Below the pieces are notes generated by a model. The model saw only the letters and a program-made list of their open reading frames with translations, was not told where the DNA came from and did no database searches. From Taudactylus pleione (lineage: Eukaryota > Chordata > Amphibia > Anura > Myobatrachidae), in NCBI GenBank assembly GCA_031769625.1, contig JAUIMM010000169.1:11404001-11468000 (forward strand): 64,000 nucleotides of DNA. The letters run 5' to 3'. The translations under genes and the position numbers were made by a program. Of this stretch, positions 46,831 through 57,810 are shown piece by piece; positions within the stretch are counted from its first letter, which is position 1, and each line of letters starts with the position of its first letter.

Positions 46831-47880
46831 TTAATCCCATTGTGATTAACATGTAATTGAAGAGACAAGTGGATGAAGGTGTCAAGTAACAATTTTTTGA
46901 AAAATAACTTTTTGAATGGATGAAGGTGTTATGACCTAGGAATCACAGTAACAATGCTATTTTAAATGTTGTAGTCTATTTACTGATATATTTTGTGGAT
47001 AAAGGTGCTACGTCCATTTCATGTCACATGTCAAATTTATCTTTAACTGTATCTATCTCAGTTTCTTCTAAACGTAACATATAATACCTCCATCTACTCA
47101 CCTCCTCATTAGTCAGGGCCGTTATACACTATTTCTCACTTACAATAAATACATGGATTATGGATCTTTTCATATTCAAAAAATGTTGAGGGAAAGATTG
47201 TAATACATAGCAATAGTGTAAAACGATTAATATAACCGTATTTTCTCATTATCATATTCTTTTTCAGTCCTGTAAGTCCTTCAATATCATGTTTGTCTGA
47301 GATCAACATCAGCAGTAGTAGTAATATCCTAGGGAGCGGCTGTGAGCACAAATGAGATTACAGGTGTATGATTCAGCACCTTGCAGGGCTCCTCACACCT
47401 CCATTCATCTCCTGATCTTTATATCAGTTTTTCCATTCATAATTATATCTCTGTGGTAACTATGCTGCAGGTACATTTACATCATTTACTTTGTATTCTT
47501 ATTGTATTCAGTAATCACAACTGTACTTTGCCTGGAGATAACAGTGACTCATCTGCCATGTGCCGTTCCTGTATTACATCACACTTGGAGGCCATCGGGC
47601 TCTTTTATAACCCCTTCAGTAAATGAGGTAATTGTATAAAGTGCAAAAAGTATCTCTCAGGAAAAATATATTTTTAATACATTTAAAATAGTACACCTAA
47701 ACTGCATTTAGCACATGCACAAAAGCCATTAGGAGAGCACCATATGGGGACTACCCCTGAACCAGTTTAACTGGTGAGTGCCCCTCATTTTTTCTATATT
47801 TTTGCACTTCCCATGTGGACGTCATGGGTGACACCCCAGGATATTTGGAGAACTTAATTATGTGAGTGCGGCCTTTGGAT

Positions 47881-47882
<2 letters not shown>
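46831..47882. other. No gene recognised
   Basis: AT-rich anonymous sequence leading into an (AT)n tract at 47883-47919 that abuts the Tc1 element. Confidence 0.5.
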
Positions 47883-47923
<41 letters not shown>

Positions 47924-49570
47924 CAGTCAGGTGCATAAACATTGGGACATTTACAGAATATTTATATTTTGGCCTCTATTCATCACCACAATGTCTTTGA
48001 AATGAAACAAACACTATGTGCTTTAACTGCAGACTTTCAGATTTAATTTGAGGGTAATTGCATCCAAATCAGGTGAATGGTGTAGGAATTACAATGGTTT
48101 CTATATGTGCCTCCCACTTTTTAAGGGGCCAAAAGTAATGGGACTATCAACTCAAAAGCTATTTCATGGACAGATGTGGGCTAGTCCCTCGTTATTTCAT
48201 TATCAATTAAGCAGGTAAAAGGTCTGGAGTTGATTCTAGGTGTGACATTTGCATTTGGAATCAGTTGCTGTGAGACTCTCAATATGAGATCCAAAGAGCT
48301 GTCACTATCAGTGAAGCAAGCCATCATTAGGCTGAAAAATCAAAACAAACTCATCAGAGAGATAGCAAAAACATTAGGTGTGGCCAAATCAACTGTTTGG
48401 AACATTCTTAAAAAGAAAGAACGCACTGGAGAGCTCAGCAACACCAAAAGACCCGGAAGACCACGGAAAACAACTGTGGTGGATGACAGAAGAATTATTT
48501 CCCTGGTCAAGAAAAACCCCTTCACAACAGTTGGCCAAATCAAGAACACTCTCCAGGAGGTAGGTGTATATGTGTCAAAGTCAACAATCAAGAGAAGACT
48601 TTACAAGAGTGAATATAGAGGGTTCACCACAAGATGTAAAGCATTGGTGTGCCACAAAAACAGAAAACCAGATTAGAGTTTGCCAAACAACATCTAAAAA
48701 AGCCATTACAGTTCTGAAACAACATCCTATGGACAGATGAGACAAAGATCAACTTGTACCAGAGTGATGGGAAGAGGAGAGTATGGAGAAGGAAAGGAAC
48801 TGCTCATGATCCAAAACATACCACCTCATCAGTGAAGCATGGTGGTGGTAGTGTCATGGCGTGGGCATGTATGGCTGCCAATGGAACTGGTTCCCTTGTA
48901 TTTATTGATGATGTGACTGCTGACAAAAGCAGTAGAATGAATTCTGAAGTGTTCCGGGCAATATTATATGGTCATATTCAGTCAAATGCTTCAGAACTCA
49001 TAGGACGGCGCTTCACAGTGCAGGTGGACAATGACCCGAAGCATACTGCAAAACCAACCAAAGAGTTTTTTAAGGCTAAAAAGTGGAATGTTATGCAATG
49101 GCCAAGTCAATCCCCTGCCCTGAATCCGATTGAGCATGCATTTCACTTGATGAACACAAAACTGGAGGGAAAATGCCCCAAGAACAAGCAGGAACTGAAG
49201 ACATTTGCAGTAGAGGCCTGGCAGAGCATCACCAGGGATGAAACCCAGTGTCTGGTGATGTCTATGCGTTCCAGACTTCAGGCTGTAATTGCCTGCAAAG
49301 GATTTGCAACAAAGTATTAAAAAGTGAAAGTTAGATTTAGGATTGTTTAGTTTGTCCCATTACTTTTGGCCCCTTAAAAAGTGGGAGGCACATATAGAAA
49401 CCGTTGTAATTCCTACACCGTTCACCTGATTTGGATGTAATTGCCCTCAAATTAAATCTGAAGGTCTGCAGTTAAAGCACATCTTGTTTGTTTCATTTCA
49501 AAGCCATTGTGGTGGTGAATAGAGGCCAAAATATGAAAATTCTGTCAATGTCCCAATATTTATGCACCTG
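47924..49570 (+). mobile_element. Tc1-family transposon, nearly full length
   Basis: Inverted terminal repeats of about 220 bp lie at 47924-48146 (CAGTCAGGTGCATAAACATT...) and 49353-49570 (...AATATTTATGCACCTG), flanked by TA within AT repeats. The right end lacks the final GACTG seen in the solo end at 26276. Between them is a single transposase gene with two lesions. The element is about 1.65 kb, typical for Tc1. Confidence 0.93.
48284..49320 (+). pseudogene. Tc1-type DD34E transposase, one frameshift and one stop
   Basis: It would cut and paste the element at TA sites. From the ATG at 48284 (MRSKELSLSV) come paired helix-turn-helix DNA-binding motifs (IREIAKTLGVAKSTVWNIL; TVGQIKNTLQEVGVYVSKST) separated by the AT-hook-like GRPRK. 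A single-base deletion near 48668 shifts the frame and a TGA at 48715-48717 replaces an expected W. Downstream the catalytic domain is open: WTDETK (first D), KHGGGSVMAWACM, VQVDNDPKHTAK (second D) and SPALNPIEHAF (E), with 34 residues between second D and E. The stop is at 49318. All three catalytic residues survive, so inactivation is recent relative to the L2 copies. The ATG is preferred over an upstream in-frame TTG at 48230. Confidence 0.92.
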
Positions 49571-49591
49571 TATATATATATATATATATAT

Positions 49592-50197
49592 TGTGACACA
49601 GTTAGGTTAGGGGGTCCCTCTCCTGGGTAGAGGACTCCTTCCTTACACACACACACAGCAGCAGGGAAGCAGCACACCAGTCTGGATGCAAGTACAAGCT
49701 GGTCGGCGCCAGTCTTTATTGTACAATGACAGAAAATATAAAGAAAACATAAATATAAATCCAAGCCCTGTCGGGGCACTAACTTCACAGGTAGTTCCCT
49801 CACTACCAGAACCTGGCAGGGCCTAATGCCCTCGCCAGCAACAAAAGCACAGCACAACACTTACAGTTAAGTTTTCAAGTGTCTCTGAGCAAACTCCCTG
49901 TCTGCTCTCCCAGGTGAGACAATCAGCCCTAAACACACTAGGCTTATATTGGCCACTCTCAGGTGGAAACCTTAACAAGCCTGTTACCAGGTTGCAAGGC
50001 CCAAAACCTGGAGTGCCGTGGGTGGAGCCCTCCCTCTCCTCTCACCCCCAACCCCCAGGTCCCAAACCGGCTTTTCAAAAAGCCGAAACTCAAGCCTGCT
50101 ATACTGCAGACTTTCCCCTGGGGATTTTAAACACATAGGACAGGAATCTGGGATAAATGTCCCTGTCACAGACCACTTTACCAGTGATCCTATCACA
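49592..50197 (-). repeat. Solo LTR of the Gmr1-type family
   Basis: In reverse orientation it starts TGTGATAGGATCACTGG and ends ACTGTGTCACA. It aligns along its length with the 33337 LTR (CCTATGTGTTTAAAATCCCC versus CATATGTGTTCTGAAACCCC; TTGTACAATAAAGACTGG; poly(A) signal AATAAA in reverse at about 49715-49720). It is 606 bp, the same length as that 5' LTR. It lies inside an (AT)n array split into 49571-49591 and 50198-50220, so the target duplication is ambiguous. No internal region remains, as expected after LTR-LTR recombination. Confidence 0.85.
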
Positions 50198-50220
50198 ATA
50201 TATATATATATATATATATA

Positions 50221-50674
50221 ACAAACAGAACCAAAGCAAAGCCCTGGAGAAGTATTTACTATTGGCACTAGCAGGCGATGGCACATCTATAATGGTTGCA
50301 GGTTCAGCGGTGCGCACAGGTCCCTGGGTCCAGAGGGGCCCACGCTGCACACCCTGCACCCTTATATAGTTAAACTTACCTCTGTGCTGTCTTCGGAGTC
50401 CTGTGCCTGCTGCAGGCTTTTTAACTGCAGGGCAGCAAAAAGCACAGGGAATATGGCACAATGGCCATTTTCCCAGCGATTTTGAAATGCGCATTATAGA
50501 TGTCCCTGGGAGTAATGCACGGTGGCCATTTTCCCAGTGATTTTGAAATGCACACTGTAGATGTCCATGGGAATATAAAAAGACAATAAATAGATAACAT
50601 ATTATAGCCAAACTTCTTCTTTTTTATACACATACAGTACACATGAACAACTCAAACCTTATACATATATATAT
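50221..50674. other. No gene; 62-bp tandem duplication at 50452-50575
   Basis: Two units of ATGGCCATTTTCCCAG, GATTTTGAAATGC and TAGATGTCC..GGGA follow each other. An ACTTACCT lies at 50374. The surrounding repeat is unidentified. Confidence 0.45.
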
Positions 50675-53600
50675 TAGGGATGAGCGGGTTCGGTTCCCTG
50701 AGAACCGAACCCACCCGAACTTCGGGGATCCGGGGCGATCCGAGCCCAAGCTCGGATCTCCCTGTCTGCCCCGGATCCCTCTCCCGAGGCAAAACCTCGA
50801 GATCTACTGTCGGATCTCGAGGTTTTGCCTCGAGCGGCCATTTAAAAAAAAATGCCTTTGCCTTTAATGGGCAAAGTGCTGATTGGCTGACAGAGCCGTC
50901 TGTCACGGCTCTCAGCCAATCAGCATTATGGTGCTCATTTGCATGTAGCACGGACTCGTGAGATCCGTGCTACATGCATCTGTGTGATTGACAGTGACAC
51001 AGAGCACAGATGGGTCAGTGAGACCCGTCTGTGCTGCTGTGTATTTCAATGACACAGATGCACGCACGGACCAGGAGATCCGTGCTACTTGCATCTGTGT
51101 CATTGACACAGAGCACTAACGGGTCCGTGAGACCCGTCTGTGCTGCTGTGGTAAATAAAAAAAAAAAAACCTGTGTAAAAAGAGAAAAAAATGGCGTGCC
51201 CCCCCCCCAAAAAAAGAGCAACCAGCCCCGGGCATTAGTGACCCAGTGCTGGGTGTGCTTAAATACAGGGGACAAACGACATAGGGGTCCCCTGTACTTA
51301 AACACAACCAGCACCGGGCTAGTCAGAACCAGAGCTGGTTGCCAAAATACGGGGGACAAACGACGTAGGGGTCCCCCGTATTCTGCGCAACCAGCTCTGG
51401 GCTCTGATCCGGTCCTGGTTCTGGAAATACAGGGGAAAAAAATGAGTAGGGTTCCCCTGTATGTTCCAGAACCAGCACTGGACTTTTTCTAGCGGGGGGC
51501 TGATGCCACAGCCAGGGGAGCCCTTTCACCGGGCCCCCCAGCCGCAGCATCAGCCCTGACCGCTAGTCAGCCCAGGCCGGGGATCCCTGGAGAGCTGGGG
51601 ACCCCCCCAATAAAGGGGTCACCCTCTCCAGGGCACCCCAGGCCCAGGCTGATAGCCCGGGGCTATCCCCGCCACCCCTGGTGGCGGTGGGTGGCGGGTT
51701 GATTGTGTGGTGTGGTGTAAATAAAGAATATCAAACATTGTCTTTACAAGTAGAACTGCAAGTCCCAGCAAGCTTGCCCCGCATGCTGGTACTTGGAGAA
51801 CCACAAGTACCAGCATGCAGGGCATTAAGGGCCCACTAGTACCTGTAGTTCACCTGTAAAAAAATGTTTAAAAAAAACACAGGACACACACACCGTGACA
51901 GTATAAGTTTATTAAACATACATACACACACACACACATGTACACATACTCACCTATGTAACCTGTAGCATCGGTCCACTTGTCCGGTAAAGTATCCCTA
52001 GGGGACCTGTGAAAAAAAACATACTCACCATCTCCTATGCGAGGTTCTGTCCTCTTCGTTCCAAAGTAGGCATCCCCGGACTTGGCAAAAAAAAAAAAAC
52101 GAAAACGCGATCCACGAACTTAGTACCGTTTTATAGAACGGTACTTCCCGAATGAGAGCTTAGCGGCGGGGTATCACCATGGAAACCCCGCTGCTAAGCG
52201 TTCATTGGCTGAGAGAGGCCATCTCCCGTCTCTCTCAGCCAATGAACGGCTCCCTCCATTGTAGTCAATGCTGGGAGCCGCAAGGTTATTAAAGTTTACC
52301 CTGCGGTTCCCACCATTGACTACAATGGAGGGAGCCGTTCATTGGCTGAGAGACGGGAGATGACCTCTCTCAGCCAATGAACGCTTAGCAGCGGGGTTTC
52401 CATGGTGATACCCCGCCGCTAAGCTCTCATTCGGGAAGTACCGTTCTATAGAACGGTACTAAGTTCGTGGATCGCGTTTTCGTTTTTTTTTTTTTGCCAA
52501 GTCCGGGGATGCCTACTTTGGAACGAAGAGGACAGAACCTCGCATAGGAGATGGTGAGTATGTTTTTTTTCACAGGTCCCCTAGGGATACTTTACCGGAC
52601 AAGTGGACCGATGCTACAGGTTACATAGGTGAGTATGTGTACATGTGTGTGTGTGTATGTATGTTTAATAAACTTATACTGTCACGGTGTGTGTGTCCTG
52701 TGTTTTTTTAAACATTTTTTTTACAGGTGAACTACAGGTACTAGTGGGCCCTTAATGCCCTGCATGCTGGTACTTGTGGTTCTCCAAGTACCAGCATGCG
52801 GGGCAGGCTAGCTGGGACTTGCAGTTCTACTTGTAAAGACAATGTTTGATATTCTTTATTTACACCACACCACACAATCAACCCGCCACCCACCGCCACC
52901 AGGGGTGGCGGGGATAGCCCCGGGCTATCAGCCTGGGCCTGGGGTGCCCTGGAGAGGGTGACCCCTTTATTGGGGGGGTCCCCAGCTCTCCAGGGATCCC
53001 CGGCCTGGGCTGACTAGCGGTCAGGGTTGATGCTGCGGCTGGGGGGCCCGGTGAAAGGGCTCCCCTGGCTGTGGCATCAGCCCCCCGCTAGAAAAAGTCC
53101 AGTGCTGGTTCTGGAACATACAGGGGAACCCTACTCATTTTTTGTCCCCTATATTTCCAGAACCAGGACCGGATCAGAGCCCAGAGCTGGTTGCGCAGAA
53201 TACAGGGGACCCCTACGTCGTTTGTCCCCCGTATTTTGGCAACCAGCGCTGGTTCTGACTAGCCCGGTGCTGGTTGTGCTTAAGTACAGGGGACCCCTAC
53301 GTCGTTTGTCCCCTGTATTTAAGCACACCCAGCACTGGGTTACTAATGCCCGGGGCTGGTTGCTCTTTTTTGGGGGGGTGCACGCCATTTTTTTCTTTTT
53401 TTACACAGGTTTTTTTTTTTTTTTTTACCACAGCAGCACAGACGGGTCTCACGGACCTGTCATTGCTCTGTGCCAATCACACAGATGCATGTAGCACGGA
53501 TCTCCCGGGTTCGTGCTACATGCAAATGGGCACCATAACGCTGATTGGCTTCCTGTCTGCCACTGCAGTGCCACTCCTAGATGGGCCACGTGTTTGTGCC

Positions 53601-53943
53601 GCCCCCTTGTGTCGCTTAGCATAGTCATCCAGCTTCCTCGGTACAACCTTTTGGCCTAAAAACAATATTGTGAGGTGTGAGGTGTTCAGAATAGAGTGGA
53701 AATGAGTGGAAATTAATGTTATTGGGGTTATTAATAGCGTAGGAACAAAAAAAGGCCCATTTATGTGATTTTAGCGTTTTTTTTTTATTTTTTAAGAAAA
53801 AATCCAGATCCAAAACACAAAACCCAGAACCCAAAACACGGAAGGGTGGTTTTGGCAAAACCAATCCAGATCCAAAACACGAAGAAAGATCCAGATCCAA
53901 AACCAAAACACAAAACACGAAAAGTGTCCGGTGCACACCCCTA
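50675..53943. mobile_element. 3.3-kb element forming a palindrome with arms of about 1.3 kb
   Basis: The left arm from about 50915 is the inverted repeat of the right arm to about 53551, centred near 52290. Matched pairs include 52082-52145 with 52440-52500, 51485-51640 with 52945-53100 and 51720-51850 with 52730-52860. The ends are TAGGGATGAGCGGG and GTGCACACCCCTA, similar but not identical, inside AT repeats. Beyond the arms, the outer 240 bp (left) and 390 bp (right) are unrelated to each other. Local hairpins are dense (for example 50874-50931 and 50943-50977). Long frames in both directions are mirror artefacts. No transposase was recognised. Confidence 0.85.
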
Positions 53944-54714
53944 ATATATATATATATATATATTTTTTTTTTTTCATAAATCCAACTCAGGAACATATCC
54001 AGCAGGCATGTCACTTATAATATAACAACATTTGTAACTAGAAATGTGTTTTATGTCAACTTTCCCCACATTTCCATCACGTTCTGATCACCTGTTTTTT
54101 ATTGACATCCCTCCACCCAAACTGGGACCTATCAAATCCAAAGGATTTTCAACTAATAAGAACAAAGGGCCGGGACTTTGCAGGTTATTTCTCGAGGACA
54201 CCATCAAGCTACCATATATCCTTGAAAAAGGCAGCCGAGGGCGGCAGAAACGCGTTGGACACTACAGCTTCCCGCAAACAACATTTGGAGAATACCGGCA
54301 TCCCCCAGCCCACATTCAGACGAAAGGCAGACTGTGAAGGACGACCAACATCCAAGTCCCAGCCGCGAGTGAAGGGAAGATAGTTTGTGTGCTACAGCAG
54401 GGAAGACTATCGGCGCTAGGGACGTGACGGAGGGCTAAGAGTCAGCGGCGCACCTGCTGCCTGAGCACTCCAGCACTCCATTCCAGCACGCCGTCAGATA
54501 CCCCTTATAGCCCCAACTATAGGGATCGCTTCACATGCTGTCTGCACATTGCAGCATGAACCAGCGCTAGCTCGTTACTTACCTCCTCACCAAATCGGCA
54601 TCTGGGGTAACTGTCAGCAACTGCAGGGCTGACGGTTCAGTTACAACACAAGTGGGAGAAACCGGTTCTCCAAAAAGACTTCATTGTTCAAACAAATACT
54701 GTATGTATCTATAT
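53944..54714 (+). other. No gene; retroelement-like fragment carrying a hammerhead-like motif
   Basis: An AT repeat and T-run at 53944-53972 is followed by sequence of unknown origin. Around 54100-54360 it contains TTGAAAAAGG...GCAGAAACGCGTTGG, which recurs near the Penelope-like element at the end of the window. A fragment of a Penelope-type terminal repeat is the likeliest source. Confidence 0.4.
54221..54258 (+). ncRNA. Degenerate hammerhead-like motif
   Basis: CTTGAAAAAG, a GC-rich stem (GCAGCC ... GGCGGC with a mismatch), then GAAACGCGTTGG. The last part matches the 3' core of the other two motifs. The CTGATGA core is not conserved, so activity is unlikely. Confidence 0.35.
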
Positions 54715-55207
54715 GGGGATGCAATCGGGAAGCCGGCTGACATTATACCAACAGCCGGCTTCCCGACCATCGTATCCCGGCGAGGGTGAAATGCCTGGTG
54801 TTTAGATGTAGACGCCGCCCATTTCACCGACGCCGGGAGACCGGCACCCAGCAACCCGATCGAAGGGATGCCGGGCGCTGCGAGGAGACAGCCGCGGGGG
54901 GGGGAGGGCTAGGTTTAGCGCACCCGGGGGAGACTTAGGGTTAGGCACCCCCTGGGAGGGTTAGGGTTAGGCTAGGGGGAGAGAGGGTTAGGGTTAGGCA
55001 CCCCCCGGGGGACTTAGGGTTTGGCACTTACAGGGGGGATTAGGGTTAGGCACTTGGGGGGGAGGTTAGGGTTAGGCACCCCTAAGGAGGGTTAGGGGGG
55101 TTAGGTTAGTCATTACTTACCTTACGACGATCTGGATTTCCAGCGCTGTCGGACTGCCACTGCAGGGCACTGATCCAGTGTCAGGCGGTATTTCATACCG
55201 ATTCCCC
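54715..55207 (-). mobile_element. Complete telomere-like-core element with TATAT duplication
   Basis: Ends GGGGATGCAATCGG and CCGATTCCCC are inverted, flanked by TATAT (54710-54714 and 55208-55212). The left part is a GC-rich hairpin region (GAAGCCGGCTGAC/CAGCCGGCTTC at about 54730-54767; GGTGAAATG/CATTTCACC). The centre at 54905-55110 is GGGTTAGGGTTAGGC-type degenerate telomere-like sequence. An ACTTACCT sits at 55115. 493 bp, non-coding. Confidence 0.82.
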
Positions 55208-55212
55208 TATAT

Positions 55213-56104
55213 GGATAGGAACCCATGTGTGGGTAACTTTTAAACTTTTTTTTACATCAAGACATATTTGCTACATTGTCGTATATCCACACTGGCAATT
55301 TTGTAACAAGCAGATTGCTAGAGCTGTTCTTCTAGGAGTTTATTACATTTTTTACTCAATTTTACCATTTTTGAAATAAAACATTTTAAATTTTATTGTG
55401 CTCTCACACCCATTTTTATATTTATTTTTATTATTTTCCCCTTCCCCCCACCTTTTCCCACCCCACCCTTTTCCCCGTTCTTCCTGTCATTTGCCTTTCC
55501 CATGTTGTCTATGTTGGTACGTCTGTCCTACTGTATTCATAAGAGTTAAAAAACGAATTTAAAGGTCAAAAAATAAATAGAATTAAAAATCATGAATTCT
55601 GTACATTGAACTATTTTTATCAATATCGTATTAAATTCTTAATCAGTGGAAAATTATACATGCCTCGCAGGGGGTGTGTAAGATAGTCACATCATCGTAT
55701 TTTGTGTGCATAAATAATATATATTATAACCATACCACATCTCAGGGTGTGTGTAAGATAGTCACATCACTGTATTTTGTTTGCACAAAATATATACTAT
55801 AACCATACCACATCATATACAAAAAGGTGAGCGCTAGATTGTTTTATCTCTGTATCATTTTCCCAGAGATCTGCACATGTCTACTGCGTTGCCAGAGAAG
55901 AGGGGACCCACATGGAGGCTGCATACTCTTAAACTGCCCCTGCTAGAATGGTTAGGTTTATCAGACGGGACCTGATCATAGGACCCTCCCTTGGTTCTAT
56001 TAGTCAGGGGAAATTGGGAATTCAATTCTAAAACAACAATTTTGCAGTAAACATCTCTTTTAATACATATAATTGGCACATGAGTAAAGGCTGTAAGCCC
56101 CTTT
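55213..56104. other. No gene recognised
   Basis: AT-rich anonymous sequence. A duplicated phrase, GTGTGTAAGATAGTCACATC, occurs at about 55674 and 55748, a local tandem duplication of about 75 bp. Confidence 0.5.
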
Positions 56105-56272
56105 ATTCATACCCTATAGATTGTAAGATTGTGAACAGGGCCCTCTTACCTCTATGTCTGTCTGTTATTACCCAGTCTTGTTTAATTTACTGTTTGTTCC
56201 CAATTGTAAAGTGCAACAGAATATAATGGCACTATATAAGTAACTGATAATAATAATAATAATAATAATAAT
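56105..56272 (+). mobile_element. L2-type 3' end fragment
   Basis: CCTATAGATTGTAAG, AACAGGGCCCTC, TTGTTCCCAATTGTAAAG, GGCACTATATAAGTA and a terminal (ATA)n run match the 3' tail of L2-like LINEs or SINEs that borrow that tail. No coding part remains. Confidence 0.7.
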
Positions 56273-56336
56273 AGATACAGTATGTTCCACATGAACAAAT
56301 CCTCCTGTTCTGCATGGCCTCTCAGCCACTGGCAGA

Positions 56337-57802
56337 CAGAGGCATAACTACTAGGGTCTTTGGAGCCATGGCAAGTTGAAGAACGCCCCCCCCCAATAAT
56401 AAAGCAAAATATATGTGTGCGCCAAAAAATGGCCGTGGTCACATACCAAAGGGGCGTAGCCACGGAAAATTGGGTGTGCCAACATGACACGCCACCCATT
56501 TCTCGTCACTCTTGGGTACATTACTTTCCATTCTATATGCACCTTACCTATATGTTGGTTTCTTACAATGTGGAACCTCCGAAGACATACATCCTCCCTG
56601 GGAAGACCATGTCTTCAGTCGGTATTCACTATTCATGTAGGTCACATTGTCAGTAAGATGCATGTTTGTGTAGAAATATTAACAAGGTCATCATCATACA
56701 ACAGCAGTTCAACCAGTCTCATTCCCTCTGTGTAACTTCCTTCCCCCTGCGTCTCTCAGCCACACAATCTCCCTCCTGCGTCTTCTCAGCACACCATCAC
56801 CTCTCCCCCGCGTCGTATCAGCACACCATCACCTCCCTCCTGCGTCATCTCAGCACACCATCACTTTCCCCCCGCGTCGTCTCAGCACACCATCACCTCC
56901 CTCCTGCGTCATCTCAGCACACCATCACCCCCTCCCCACGTCGTCTCAGCACACATCACCTCCCCACCGTGTCATCTCTCAGCCACACCATCACCTCTCC
57001 CCCTGCGTTGTCTCTCAGCCACACCATCACTTCCCTATGGCGTTGTCTATCAACACACCACCTCCCCCGCTGTCGTCTCTCAGCACACTATCTCCTCTCT
57101 CCCTGCGTCATCTCTCTCAGCCACACCATCACCTCCCCCCTGCTTTGTCTCAGCACACATCACCTCCCCACCGCGTCATCTCTCAGCCACACCATCACCT
57201 CTCCCCCTGCGTTGTCTCTCAGCCACACCATCACCTCCCTATGGCGTCGTCTATCAATACACCACCTCCCCCGCTGTGTCGTCTCTCAGCACACTATCTC
57301 CTCTCTCCCTGCGTCGTCTCGCTCAGCCACACCATCACCTCCCCCCTGCTTCGTCTCTCAGCCAGACCGTCACACACTGACACAGATACACACAGACTGA
57401 CACTGATACACAAACTGGCACATACACACACTGACCAAGCCTACACAGCCCTTCCCCCCACCTCCCCATGGCAGTCTGGCCCCCCTCCCGTGGGGGCAAT
57501 AGAAACAAATACATACCTGTTCTGGAGCTCAGGGGAAGGAAGAATCTGTCACCCGGTAGTAGCTGTCTGGAAGCAATATGAGAGGGGCTGCACACTTCTG
57601 CTGCATCTCCCCCTGTAGGCAGCCCAGCCGGCACCAGCAGGCACTCTTGCTGGCTCTTCAAAATGGTCCGGGGGCAATGGTGGCTGTGGGGGTTGGTGGG
57701 GCAGTGCGGGTACGATGCCCTGGCTGGCGGCGCCCCCTCTGCTGGGCCAGCCACGGCGCCCAAGGCACGAGCCCTGCTCGACCTCCCCTAGTTACGCCAC
57801 TG
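56337..57802. mobile_element. hAT-type element with internal minisatellite
   Basis: Termini CAGAGGCATAACTA and CTAGTTACGCCACTG are imperfect inverted repeats, flanked by CTGGCAGA (56329-56336) and CTGGCAGC (57803-57810), a 7-of-8 match. The size, TIR style and 8-bp duplication indicate hAT. The 1466-bp interior is mostly a CAGCACACCATCACCTCC minisatellite and encodes no transposase. Confidence 0.85.
56760..57365 (+). repeat. Minisatellite inside the hAT element
   Basis: Units of about 35-45 bp built on CTCAGCACACCATCACCTCC plus CTGCGTCGTCT, with higher-order duplication of a block of about 190 bp (57000-57160 resembles 57185-57345). Apparent proline/histidine/serine-rich frames are repeat artefacts. 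Confidence 0.88.
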
Positions 57803-57810
57803 CTGGCAGC

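Noticed and set aside
51015..53494. Mirror-image frames (114-155 codons) with a repeated GDKRRRGPLY-like peptide
   Set aside because: Both arms of the palindrome give complementary frames made of CGTCGTTTGTCCCC-type repeats, with no domain.
8180..55110. True interstitial telomere or chromosome-fusion scar
   Set aside because: The telomere-like repeats are short, degenerate and enclosed in element-type inverted ends at several loci, which fits transposon cores better than fusion points.
56666..57763. Frames of 244, 193 and 142 codons rich in proline, histidine and serine
   Set aside because: They lie inside the CACACCATCACC minisatellite of an hAT element and shift with repeat phase.
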